From Microscillaceae bacterium (GTDB lineage: Bacteria; Bacteroidota; Bacteroidia; Cytophagales; Microscillaceae), in the NCBI GenBank assembly GCA_003449595.1, contig DMHB01000045.1, positions 1-5,896 on the forward strand: 5,896 nucleotides of DNA, read 5' to 3'. Below are positions 1-5,844 of the stretch, piece by piece. Each line of letters starts with the position of its first letter. Positions within the stretch are counted from its first letter, which is position 1. The position numbers were made by a program, and so were the translations under genes. The notes beneath the pieces are model-generated. The model had not been told where the DNA came from, did no database searches, and saw only the letters and a program-made list of their open reading frames with translations.

Positions 1-299
1 GTGCCCGAGCCGGTTTGCCAAATGACCAAGGGGAATTGATCGTCTAATTTTCCGGCCAGTATTTCGTCGCATACTTGGCCTATCAGTTGCGCCTTATCAG
101 CGTTCAATACGCCCAGTTCATGATTGGCTAAAGCAGCAGCTTTTTTGAGGTAGGCAAAGGCATAAATGATTTCGAGCGGCATAGAGCCTTCGACGCCAAT
201 GCGAAAATTATTACGACTGCGCTCGGTTTGCGCTCCCCAGTAAACGTGGGCCGGTACTTGTACCTCGCCCATAGTGTCGTGTTCGATGCGGAAAGACAT
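1..299 (-). CDS. fumC: Class II fumarate hydratase, N-terminal part (cut by window edge)
   Basis: This is the N-terminal 99 residues of a class II (iron-independent) fumarase, which interconverts fumarate and L-malate in the cytosolic TCA cycle as a homotetramer. The start is the ATG at 299-297. The protein opens MSFRIEHDTMGEVQVPAHVY and continues with WGAQTERSRNNFRIG, the usual N-terminal block of FumC. It ends at the edge in FPLVIWQTGSGT, the start of the substrate-binding TGSGTQ(S/T)NMN region. Family members are about 460 residues, so roughly a fifth is present and the catalytic SS loop lies outside the window. Aspartase and argininosuccinate lyase share the superfamily, but the VYWGAQTERS and IWQTGSGT blocks fit fumarase best. 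It follows the lipase gene on the same strand after 155 nt and has its own promoter candidate, so it need not belong to that operon. Confidence 0.95.
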   Translation of the reverse strand, partial: MSFRIEHDTMGEVQVPAHVYWGAQTERSRNNFRIGVEGSMPLEIIYAFAYLKKAAALANHELGVLNADKAQLIGQVCDEILAGKLDDQFPLVIWQTGSG

Positions 300-372
300 G
301 CGTTAAGGATGTAAAGTTTGGGTATGGATAGAATTAAAAAAAGGTGAACGAAAAAGCCGTCTGAATACCTTA

Positions 373-407
373 CAAAGTTAAACATTTTGCGTAATTCTAA
401 ATGCAAA
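373..407 (-). promoter_or_regulatory. Candidate Bacteroidota promoter for fumC
   Basis: On the minus strand TAACTTTG (380-373) matches the Bacteroidota -7 consensus TAnnTTTG exactly. A TTTG (407-404) lies 23 nt upstream, at the long end of the allowed spacing. Transcription would start near 366, leaving a leader of about 65 nt before the fumC ATG at 299. The rest of the 300-454 spacer holds no gene. A weak AT-rich inverted repeat (402-409 with 424-432, one bulge) might serve as a poor terminator for the preceding gene, but I do not call it as one. Confidence 0.5.
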
Positions 408-454
408 TCATTGATAAAGAATAGATTTTGCAAAAAAATGACGAGTATATACCT

Positions 455-2854
455 TTATTTTAGGATGCCTTGCAGGTGCCGAATTGAAGACTGATTTCGA
501 AATTCAAAAATGGTACGTTTGATGCTTTCTTTGTCCTTTTTTGTTAGCCGCCAGCTCAAGGGCGCTCGCTCAACGTGTACAATTTCAAACTTTTTCTTGC
601 CTGTTGTTTGTATTTGCTCATTGGGTTGTGTAATGGTCAAGGCTTCTTCTTGCTCTTTGAGTTCTTTGAGCGATTTGGCAAAAGGAGCATACTGAAATTC
701 AACCCTGTGGATAGGCACTTTCAGCCACGACTGCGCATACTCTATTTCTGTGTCGTTGTGAATGTCTTGGATGTATTCTAAATTTCCCACCACCGCGCTC
801 AATGGGGTAAAAATACGCTGAAATATAGAGTTGGCTAAACTTTGTTCGATGGGTCTGTCTTTTTGTGTATCGCGGATGGCTACAATGGCTACCCCGGCGG
901 TGTTGGCATTGATCCATTTTTTGAAAGTAAACATAAACCGGATGGCATCCGAAACCCCAAAATTATCCGACAACCCGGCATCTATGATTTCCATTTGCGG
1001 ATTGCTGGGCAGCTTGATGTTGGGGGTTACATAGGGGAAGGTGGCGTTCATCCGCAAGGCCGTCAGAAACCGTAAATTGGCTGCGTTTTGATTTTCGAAA
1101 AAGCGCAAAAACTCAATGCCTTTGGTTTTTTGATTCAAAAACCGCGTTTGAAACACCGTTGGCGACAACATATACGATACATTCTGAGGCGAGATGTAGA
1201 GTTTGCGCCCATCGTTGACAATGGTAGGTGCTAAAATGAGCATAGGCACCAACGACAGCATTTCCGGCTCGCGATAGTCGCACAGGGGTTTGTCTAAAAT
1301 AAAGCCTGTGTTTTTGTTGATTTGGTTTTCGAGTGCGTGTCCCCGGTCTTTGAAATAGCGCTGGCCGGCATATTCAAACGTTTGTAAACCTAAAAATAAG
1401 TCGTTGACCACCAAGCTAAACATAATGGCGTTGAGGTTGTCGCGGGCTATGTTGTCCACATAGCGTTCGTCATAAATGTTGAACATTTCGCCCGATTGCC
1501 GGCGTAGGTAAAGCTCGCGAAAATAAGCCGCCCCAATCATTCCGCCCGAGGCACCTGTCATCAGCATCGTATGTTTCATCAGTTTGCCATTCAGCACACT
1601 GTCCACGTGTTGTAGGGTGCGGGTGGTCCAAACCGCCGAGCGTTGCCCGCCCCCACTGACACACACAAAAACCATCACTGGTTTGTCTTCAGCCGGAAAC
1701 TTCTTGCGCCAGTTTTCTAAACTAATCAGGGTGGTATAATAATCGGCTAAGTAAAGGCTGTCGTCGGATAGTTCTTTGACCCTTTGCAGGGAATACTCGG
1801 CTTTTTCAGTTTCATAATTTAGCCCGAAAGCATCGTAACGCGGGTTGATGATATGGCTCTGCATCAAATAGTTTAGGAAAAGCAACCCGCCGATAAATCC
1901 TGTAAAAGACCAGCCCCGCAGCCAATACGTGAAGGCACCAGCCAGCATCAACACGATGGTAAACAACAACACCAAACTGGCTCCTGCCGGAATTTGAAAC
2001 AGCGACTGATCGCGAAAAGTACCCAGCAAAGTAATCAGCAGCAAAATAGCTAACTGGATGATGACAGCGTTGAGGTGGTTTTGGTCAAATATTTGCAAAA
2101 TTCGGTAGCTGTTCACTCCCTCGGTTTCGTCGAACACGGGTTTGGGCTTGAGCCAATCGCCTAAATAATAATCTACCCGTATTCTTTTGTGTTTGATTTC
2201 GTCTAATCTATCAAATACATTGACACGCACCACCCGCAACCGCCGGAAACGGTTGTCGAAGTCGAACGAAACTTTGAACAAGCGCACAATGTCTTTGTTG
2301 GTTCGGATAAAATAAAGGTAAAAAGTGAGGAAAGACACCGCAAAGCCCGTCAGATAGCCGGCTACTTCTTGGGCTATCAACCAGTTTGTGTTGGCCTCGT
2401 GCCCAATCTGAAACCGAATGACTTGGTAAACATATACCATATTGAAAATCAGCGGGATAAGCGAGTTGTTAACAATGAATTTCCGAAAAGGATTGGGCAG
2501 ATGACCTAAAAATGGGAAGTTGGGGCTGTCGATGATGTAGCAACTGATGTGGTACGACATTGAAAAAACGCCCAAAGTAGCCCCCATCAAAAAATAGCTC
2601 CTAAAATCGACCTCATTGAGGTACTCTGGCTCTAAAAACAAGGTGGGAATGCCCAAAATTGAGCCAACGCTCTCGGTAACAATACTGAACAAAATTCCCC
2701 AAAGGACTAAAATGAGTTGGTTTTTCTTGATATTCAGCAGGAGCAACTGTACGGGGAAAGAGTAAAAAAACATCGAAACCCAATAGCGCCGCCAGAAGTT
2801 TTGCCAGGCGCTGGTGGGTCGTGCAGGAATTTGCTCAAGGGTTACTCTTCTCAT
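455..2854 (-). CDS. Polytopic membrane protein with C-terminal patatin/cPLA2-like phospholipase domain
   Basis: This 799-residue protein is probably a membrane-anchored lipid acyl hydrolase; its substrate is unknown. Hydrophobic stretches near residues 24-40, 45-63, 86-108, 130-148, 160-184, 262-279, 289-308 and 312-330 suggest about eight membrane spans in the first 330 residues, with a basic hydrophilic stretch at about 185-260. The soluble part from about 390 carries the patatin-fold signature: an oxyanion loop SGGGQRSAVW (400-409), a nucleophile elbow GASGG (434-438, Ser436) and an aspartate motif IIDAGLSDNFGV (623-634, Asp625). SGGGxR and DxGL resemble eukaryotic cPLA2 (SGGGxRA, DSGL) as much as patatin proper (DGGGxRG, DGG). 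A charged, possibly helical stretch at about 725-745 follows. The start ATG overlaps the stop of the upstream cyclase-like gene by 4 bp, implying co-transcription and probable translational coupling. Family assignment is good; a phospholipase activity is inferred from the Ser/Asp motifs only. Confidence 0.88.
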   Translation of the reverse strand: MRRVTLEQIPARPTSAWQNFWRRYWVSMFFYSFPVQLLLLNIKKNQLILVLWGILFSIVTESVGSILGIPTLFLEPEYLNEVDFRSYFLMGATLGVFSMSYHISCYIIDSPNFPFLGHLPNPFRKFIVNNSLIPLIFNMVYVYQVIRFQIGHEANTNWLIAQEVAGYLTGFAVSFLTFYLYFIRTNKDIVRLFKVSFDFDNRFRRLRVVRVNVFDRLDEIKHKRIRVDYYLGDWLKPKPVFDETEGVNSYRILQIFDQNHLNAVIIQLAILLLITLLGTFRDQSLFQIPAGASLVLLFTIVLMLAGAFTYWLRGWSFTGFIGGLLFLNYLMQSHIINPRYDAFGLNYETEKAEYSLQRVKELSDDSLYLADYYTTLISLENWRKKFPAEDKPVMVFVCVSGGGQRSAVWTTRTLQHVDSVLNGKLMKHTMLMTGASGGMIGAAYFRELYLRRQSGEMFNIYDERYVDNIARDNLNAIMFSLVVNDLFLGLQTFEYAGQRYFKDRGHALENQINKNTGFILDKPLCDYREPEMLSLVPMLILAPTIVNDGRKLYISPQNVSYMLSPTVFQTRFLNQKTKGIEFLRFFENQNAANLRFLTALRMNATFPYVTPNIKLPSNPQMEIIDAGLSDNFGVSDAIRFMFTFKKWINANTAGVAIVAIRDTQKDRPIEQSLANSIFQRIFTPLSAVVGNLEYIQDIHNDTEIEYAQSWLKVPIHRVEFQYAPFAKSLKELKEQEEALTITQPNEQIQTTGKKKFEIVHVERAPLSWRLTKKDKESIKRTIFEFRNQSSIRHLQGILK

Positions 2855-3882
2855 AACGAGGGTTTAGTTTGTAAGGCAGCCAACAAGGGCGATACATCGC
2901 CTACTACTTCCAGTCCGCAAGTATCGCCGGTATCTTGGGCTAAGCAATGGCCTTTTTTATCTAATAGCCGGTAGCTTACTTTGGCCGCAATGCTTTCTTG
3001 GATTCTGCGTTCCATCAAGCCATTGACGGGGGCTTTTAGTTCACCGATAGCCGCCCGCAAAGCGTGTATTTCGAGTTGGTATTGCCGGTCGGCTAAGGTA
3101 AGCAACACTTCTTTCTCAGAAAAATCTAACCGCGTGATGCGTGCTCCGGTATAGGTGGTAAAGGTATAAAATTGCCCTTCTATCCACAACACGGCCAAGT
3201 AACCCGGAAAATAATGCCCCATCCAAGGAATTTTGGCCAACGAAACCATCAACGAGGTGTTGGGCTGTCGGTCAAAATGGTTGCATTGCATCCATACCCA
3301 GCAAGCCGGCATCGAGCTGCCCCAATCTTTTTCCAAATAGCCCACGCCTTCCTCCATCGAGATGGTTTGCCCTTGGATGCAAAGTTGCCCGCTGAGGCGG
3401 TGGTGCATACTGACCAAGCCGTGGTAGCATTCCATTCCGGGCACGAAAGCATACCAGCCCATAATGCCGGGCGACGACCACCGCACCGGATAAGGCGTAA
3501 GTTGGTGCAGTTGTACTTCTCCCTCAACCGTAAAACCCTGCTGGTGGATATGGAGCGCGAGGCGGTCTTTGGAAAAAAAACTATCGCCCACCCAGCCTTC
3601 CAACCGGTGTTTTGAAAAACGAAAATCGGTGGTATCATACCTGAAATAGTGGGTTTCGCAAGTTTGCCCATTGATCAACTGGATGAAGGCGTGCGAATCT
3701 TTGCCGTTTTTGCCCCAAGCAATGCCCGGAATCACAGCATAAATAGCTGACTTGGTCGCATCGACCATTTTGAAATACCAGCCCTCAAAATAATTATCCT
3801 TGCGGGAATGTCCTTGAAATAAATCGGGTTGCCATATTTTACGGATGGCATAAGGCATTGCGGTCAGGAAAGATGCAAACAT
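2851..3882 (-). CDS. Tocopherol cyclase family protein
   Basis: The 343-residue product belongs to the tocopherol cyclase (plant VTE1-like) family. The plant enzyme closes the chromanol ring of tocopherols from prenylated quinols; most bacterial homologues have no established substrate. Diagnostic blocks in order are NYFEGWYFK (30-38), PGIAWG (52-57), GIMGWYAFVPGMECYHG (139-155), GYLEKDWGSSMPACWVWMQC (181-200) and a C-terminal APVNGLMERRIQES (284-297). The length is normal for bacterial members and there is no signal peptide. The open frame extends to a TTG at 3936, but that TTG coincides with the likely -33 promoter element, so I reject it. ATG 3882 gives a leader of about 17 nt from the predicted transcription start. 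ATG 3858 (MPYAIRKIWQPDLFQG) is a real alternative, because homologues usually begin close to the IWxPxxFQG block. The stop overlaps the next gene's ATG. A distant alternative is a CrtC/AttH-like lipocalin-type protein. No other tocopherol pathway gene is visible here, so tocopherol synthesis should not be assumed. Confidence 0.88.
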   Translation of the reverse strand: MFASFLTAMPYAIRKIWQPDLFQGHSRKDNYFEGWYFKMVDATKSAIYAVIPGIAWGKNGKDSHAFIQLINGQTCETHYFRYDTTDFRFSKHRLEGWVGDSFFSKDRLALHIHQQGFTVEGEVQLHQLTPYPVRWSSPGIMGWYAFVPGMECYHGLVSMHHRLSGQLCIQGQTISMEEGVGYLEKDWGSSMPACWVWMQCNHFDRQPNTSLMVSLAKIPWMGHYFPGYLAVLWIEGQFYTFTTYTGARITRLDFSEKEVLLTLADRQYQLEIHALRAAIGELKAPVNGLMERRIQESIAAKVSYRLLDKKGHCLAQDTGDTCGLEVVGDVSPLLAALQTKPSL

Positions 3883-3905
3883 AAGATGTTGGTTGACTAA
3901 AGCCC

Positions 3906-3936
3906 AAAATATACGACACTGAACAAGCTTTTGCAA
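3906..3936 (-). promoter_or_regulatory. Candidate promoter for the cyclase-lipase operon
   Basis: Reading the minus strand, TTG (3936-3934), 20 nt of spacing and TATATTTT followed by G (3913-3906) match the Bacteroidota consensus TTG-N17-23-TAnnTTTG with one mismatch in the -7 box. Transcription would begin near 3899, just upstream of the ATG at 3882. Its -33 element abuts that of the opposite promoter within TTTGCAA (3930-3936). Confidence 0.4.
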
Positions 3937-3964
3937 CTATTATGCAAATTGAGGGTTACTTTTA
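3930..3964 (+). promoter_or_regulatory. Candidate promoter for marR
   Basis: TTTG (3930-3933), 23 nt of spacing and TACTTTTA (3957-3964) match TTG-N17-23-TAnnTTTG with one mismatch at the last -7 base. The expected start site, about 3971, falls at the edge of the palindromic operator, so a bound repressor would cover the initiation region. The block ACTTTTATGATAG (3958-3970) reappears with 11 of 13 identities before the second operator (4460-4472), which supports a functional role. Confidence 0.42.
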
Positions 3965-3971
3965 TGATAGG

Positions 3972-3986
3972 TAGTTGTATATACAA
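3972..3986. promoter_or_regulatory. Palindromic operator upstream of marR (probable MarR autoregulatory site)
   Basis: The sequence TAGTTGTATATACAA contains the perfect 12-bp palindrome TTGTATATACAA (3975-3986). It lies 6 nt before the marR ATG at 3993 and just downstream of the marR -7 candidate. It shares 14 of 15 bases with the start of the longer palindrome at 4477-4496 before the dioxygenase gene. MarR dimers typically bind 16-20-bp inverted repeats, and autoregulation from a site next to their own start is common. The outer right half here (GCAT instead of CTAA) is degenerate, so this may be the weaker site. Confidence 0.72.
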
Positions 3987-3992
3987 GCATCT

Positions 3993-4445
3993 ATGGCAAA
4001 GCTTACACAAGAACTACAAACCGACCATTTCCAAAATGAGTGGCAGAAAGCCCATCTCAACATTATGTTCACTGCCGGATGGTTGAAATCGCACTTGCTC
4101 AAGCAGCTGAAACCCCATCAGGTCTCGTTAGAGCAGTACAATGTGCTCCGCATTTTGCGAGGGAAACACCCCGAATCGGTGTGTTTGAAAGACATCAGCG
4201 AGCGGATGATTGACCGCAACTCGAACACCACGCGCATCATCCAAAAGTTGGAAACCAAGGGGCTTGTCCACAAATCGAATTCGGTGGAAGACCGCCGCGA
4301 ACTATCGATTGTAATTAGTCTAGAGGGGCTTTCGCTGTTAGAAAAAGCCGAGCAATCGGTTGAAAATCAGCACCTGCAATGGGCTAATCTTACCGAAACC
4401 GAAGCCCAACTCCTCAACGCCTTGCTCGATAAGCTGCGCGGTTGA
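3993..4445 (+). CDS. MarR family transcriptional regulator
   Basis: This 150-residue winged-helix protein is a likely repressor of itself and of the following dioxygenase gene. An N-terminal helix (about 16-38) and C-terminal helices (about 113-148) would form the dimer interface. The DNA-binding core runs from SLEQYNVLRILRG (45-57) through the recognition-helix region DRNSNTTRIIQKLETKGLV (74-92) to the wing with the family's DxR signature, VEDRRELSIVIS (98-109). Length is typical. The frame is open back to a TTG at 3975, but that codon is the first half of the operator, so ATG 3993 is the sensible start; no Shine-Dalgarno is seen. The only cysteine, Cys64 in PESVCLKDIS, is not at the N-terminal helix position used by OhrR-type peroxide sensors. 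MhqR-like quinone sensing is inferred from the neighbouring MhqO-type gene, not from this protein's sequence. Confidence 0.93.
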   Translation: MAKLTQELQTDHFQNEWQKAHLNIMFTAGWLKSHLLKQLKPHQVSLEQYNVLRILRGKHPESVCLKDISERMIDRNSNTTRIIQKLETKGLVHKSNSVEDRRELSIVISLEGLSLLEKAEQSVENQHLQWANLTETEAQLLNALLDKLRG

Positions 4446-4459
4446 ATCCCGAAAGGAGA

Positions 4460-4472
4460 ACTTTTTTGAAAG
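4460..4472 (+). promoter_or_regulatory. Promoter-like block before the dioxygenase gene
   Basis: ACTTTTTTGAAAG aligns with ACTTTTATGATAG upstream of marR (11 of 13 identical), and both sit directly upstream of the shared operator (5 nt and 1 nt before it). It ends in nnTTTG like the Bacteroidota -7 box, but the first two consensus bases are not matched (CTTTTTTG). A TTG at 4442-4444 lies 16 nt upstream of that box. An alternative -7 box is TAATTTTA at 4494-4501, partly inside the operator. A promoter here is likely; which box is used is uncertain. Confidence 0.3.
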
Positions 4473-4476
4473 CTAT

Positions 4477-4496
4477 TTAGTTGTATGTACAACTAA
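4477..4496. promoter_or_regulatory. 20-bp palindromic operator upstream of the dioxygenase gene
   Basis: TTAGTTGTATGTACAACTAA consists of two perfect 9-bp arms (TTAGTTGTA and TACAACTAA) around a TG centre. It lies in the 77-nt spacer between marR and the dioxygenase gene, 26 nt before the latter's ATG. It matches the operator before marR over TAGTTGTAT(A/G)TACAA. Symmetry, length and duplication within one regulator-target module make it the probable binding site of the adjacent MarR protein. It is not followed by a T-run directly, so a terminator is unlikely. Confidence 0.8.
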
Positions 4497-4522
4497 TTTT
4501 AACAAGCATAATTTTTACTCTT

Positions 4523-5485
4523 ATGAGCGAACGATTGATAAATGGGCTGCACCACGTAACCGCTTTGGCAAGCAACCCGCAACGCAATGTGGATTTTTAT
4601 ACCGGCATTTTGGGCTTACGGTTTATCAAGAAAACCATCAACTTCGATGCGCCCGATGTGTATCACTTATACTATGGCGATGAAGCTGGTAGTCCGGGCA
4701 CGATTATGACTTTTTTTCCCTACGTAGGCATCCCGAAAGGGAGAAAAGGCACGGGGCAGTTGACCTATACTGCGTTTACCATCGACCAAGGGGCTTTGAG
4801 CTTTTGGATGGATCGGTTGGCGGCGTTCAATATTCCGTTTGAAGGACCCAAGCAACGATTTGAGGAAAAATACCTCACCTTCGAAGATTTCGACGGCTTG
4901 GGTGTAGAGCTGGTGGCCGTAGCCAACGACCCGCGCCAAGGTTGGGCCAACGACATTATTCCTGCCGAATTTGCCGTGAAAGGGTTTCATACTGTTACCT
5001 TGCACGAAGCCTCGGCAGACCGCACTGTGCAACTGCTTACTGAGCAAATGCAGCACAAACTCATCGCCGAAGAAGCCGGACGCTTTCGTTTTGAAGCAGG
5101 CCAAGGTGGCGGCGGTAACTATGTCGATGTGTTGTATGTGCCCAATTCGGTGAAAGGCTTACAAGGTGCCGGCACCGTTCACCACGTGGCGTTTAGCACC
5201 GAAAACGACGAAACCCAACTGGCCATTCGTGAAAAAGTGCTTTCGATGGGCTTTCAAGCAACGCCTGTCATTGACCGCAACTATTTTCATTCGATTTATT
5301 TCCGCGAGCCTGGCAATATCTTGTTTGAAATTGCGACCAACCCGCCCGGCTTTACCGTCGATGAAACCCTGGAGCAATTGGGTTCTAAATTGCAGTTGCC
5401 CCCTTGGCAAGAGCCTAACCGCGGCAAGATAGAGCAGATCTTAGACCCGATTGAGCCGAAGGTGTGGGCTGCGCCGCAACGATAA
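4523..5485 (+). CDS. mhqO: Ring-cleaving dioxygenase, MhqO-type (VOC/glyoxalase fold)
   Basis: This 320-residue protein contains two vicinal-oxygen-chelate modules (about 6-135 and 153-275). It resembles Bacillus MhqO, a putative extradiol dioxygenase that opens hydroquinone or catechol-type rings in a metal-dependent reaction, from end to end. Likely metal ligands are His11 in GLHHVTAL, His221 in GTVHHVAFS and Glu269 in GNILFEIATNPPGF. Other family blocks are IKKTINFDAPDVYHLYYGD (35-53), the MTFFPYVGIPKG region, RNYFHSIYFREPG (252-264) and the C-terminal LPPWQEPNRGKIEQIL (292-307). Length and both modules are complete. I chose ATG 4523 because the upstream TTG at 4481 lies inside the operator; there is no Shine-Dalgarno sequence. 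It follows marR by 77 nt, has its own operator and ends before a terminator, so it is probably transcribed alone or with marR read-through. Aromatic or quinone detoxification is inferred from the family; the natural substrate is unknown. Confidence 0.93.
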   Translation: MSERLINGLHHVTALASNPQRNVDFYTGILGLRFIKKTINFDAPDVYHLYYGDEAGSPGTIMTFFPYVGIPKGRKGTGQLTYTAFTIDQGALSFWMDRLAAFNIPFEGPKQRFEEKYLTFEDFDGLGVELVAVANDPRQGWANDIIPAEFAVKGFHTVTLHEASADRTVQLLTEQMQHKLIAEEAGRFRFEAGQGGGGNYVDVLYVPNSVKGLQGAGTVHHVAFSTENDETQLAIREKVLSMGFQATPVIDRNYFHSIYFREPGNILFEIATNPPGFTVDETLEQLGSKLQLPPWQEPNRGKIEQILDPIEPKVWAAPQR

Positions 5486-5522
5486 AAATCCTGTTCGAAT
5501 TTCCTGTGATCGCTATGCAAGC

Positions 5523-5553
5523 AAAGGCTGCTCGTCAAAAGGCGGCCTTTTTT
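5523..5553 (+). terminator. Intrinsic terminator after the dioxygenase gene
   Basis: AAAGGCTGC (5523-5531) pairs with GCGGCCTTT (5542-5550) in a 9-bp stem with one G-U pair. The loop is 10 nt and a run of six T (5548-5553) follows. It lies 37 nt after the stop codon, in the correct orientation to end dioxygenase transcription. Confidence 0.85.
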
Positions 5554-5699
5554 AATGGATAATGGTTTCAAGCTGTTGTCCTTTCTAAGTTACAAACGCA
5601 GGATAGCAGATGTTTCCCTTTTTCCCTAAACCAACGATAATACAACACCGCAAGGCAAAGTAAAAATCTTGGGAAAATTATAGGAAATTATTTGGAACG

Positions 5700-5714
5700 C
5701 AAGATAGTATCTTG
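5700..5714. repeat. Short perfect palindrome
   Basis: CAAGATAGTATCTTG has 7-bp arms around a single central G. It resembles a protein-binding site more than an RNA hairpin because the turn would be too tight without opening the inner pairs. No gene start lies nearby, and chance occurrence in AT-rich DNA is possible. Confidence 0.35.
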
Positions 5715-5738
5715 AAACAGTGGGGTAAATTTTAACAA

Positions 5739-5821
5739 AAATGGGAGTTTGATTAACACAGTCAAATCATACTTGAATTGGAAAACAAGATGGATGAATT
5801 ATGGAATCAAACTCCTCATTT
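5739..5821. repeat. 83-bp nested inverted repeat
   Basis: The outer arms AAATGGGAGTTTGATT (5739-5754) and AATCAAACTCCTCATTT (5805-5821) pair over 16 bp with one bulged base; 11 bp (GGAGTTTGATT with AATCAAACTCC) are uninterrupted. Inside, CATACTTG (5768-5775) and CAAGATG (5786-5792) form a second short hairpin. On the minus strand the right arm runs into TTTTTG, so it could act as a loose terminator for the gene ending at 5845. A small non-autonomous mobile element is another option, but I found no clear target duplication. Confidence 0.5.
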
Positions 5822-5844
5822 GTAAATAAATCATCACAAAGGTC

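Larger units (their letters stand above)
5554..5844. other. AT-rich intergenic region without a recognisable gene
   Basis: No open frame longer than about 20 codons with a plausible start was seen on either strand, and no tRNA-like cloverleaf was recognised. The region separates the dioxygenase terminator from the possible tail of a converging gene. It holds two symmetric elements listed separately: a 15-bp palindrome at 5700-5714 and a nested inverted repeat at 5739-5821. Confidence 0.6.

Noticed and set aside
402..432. Possible terminator after the lipase gene
   Set aside because: The stem is AT-rich, short and bulged, and only TTT follows; it also overlaps the fumC promoter candidate.
128..433. 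101-codon minus-strand open frame
   Set aside because: It starts with TTG, overlaps fumC in another frame and shows no recognisable motif; the well-conserved fumarase frame explains this DNA.
3172..3615. 147-codon plus-strand open frame opposite the cyclase gene
   Set aside because: It is an antisense shadow of a well-conserved coding region with a composition typical of reverse-frame translation.
3883..3936. N-terminal extension of the cyclase-family protein from a TTG at 3936
   Set aside because: The TTG coincides with the -33 promoter element and lies upstream of the predicted transcription start.
3975..3992. N-terminal extension of MarR from a TTG at 3975
   Set aside because: The TTG is the left half of the palindromic operator and the extension has no family similarity; ATG 3993 gives a normal MarR length.
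4451..4458. Shine-Dalgarno-like GAAAGGAG after marR
   Set aside because: It lies more than 60 nt before the dioxygenase ATG, and the only nearby TTG opens a frame of five codons.
4481..4522. N-terminal extension of the dioxygenase from a TTG at 4481
   Set aside because: It begins inside the 20-bp operator; homologues begin just before the GLHHVTAL block, consistent with ATG 4523.
4667..5104. 145-codon minus-strand open frame opposite the dioxygenase gene
   Set aside because: It is a shadow of the conserved dioxygenase frame and has no motif of its own.
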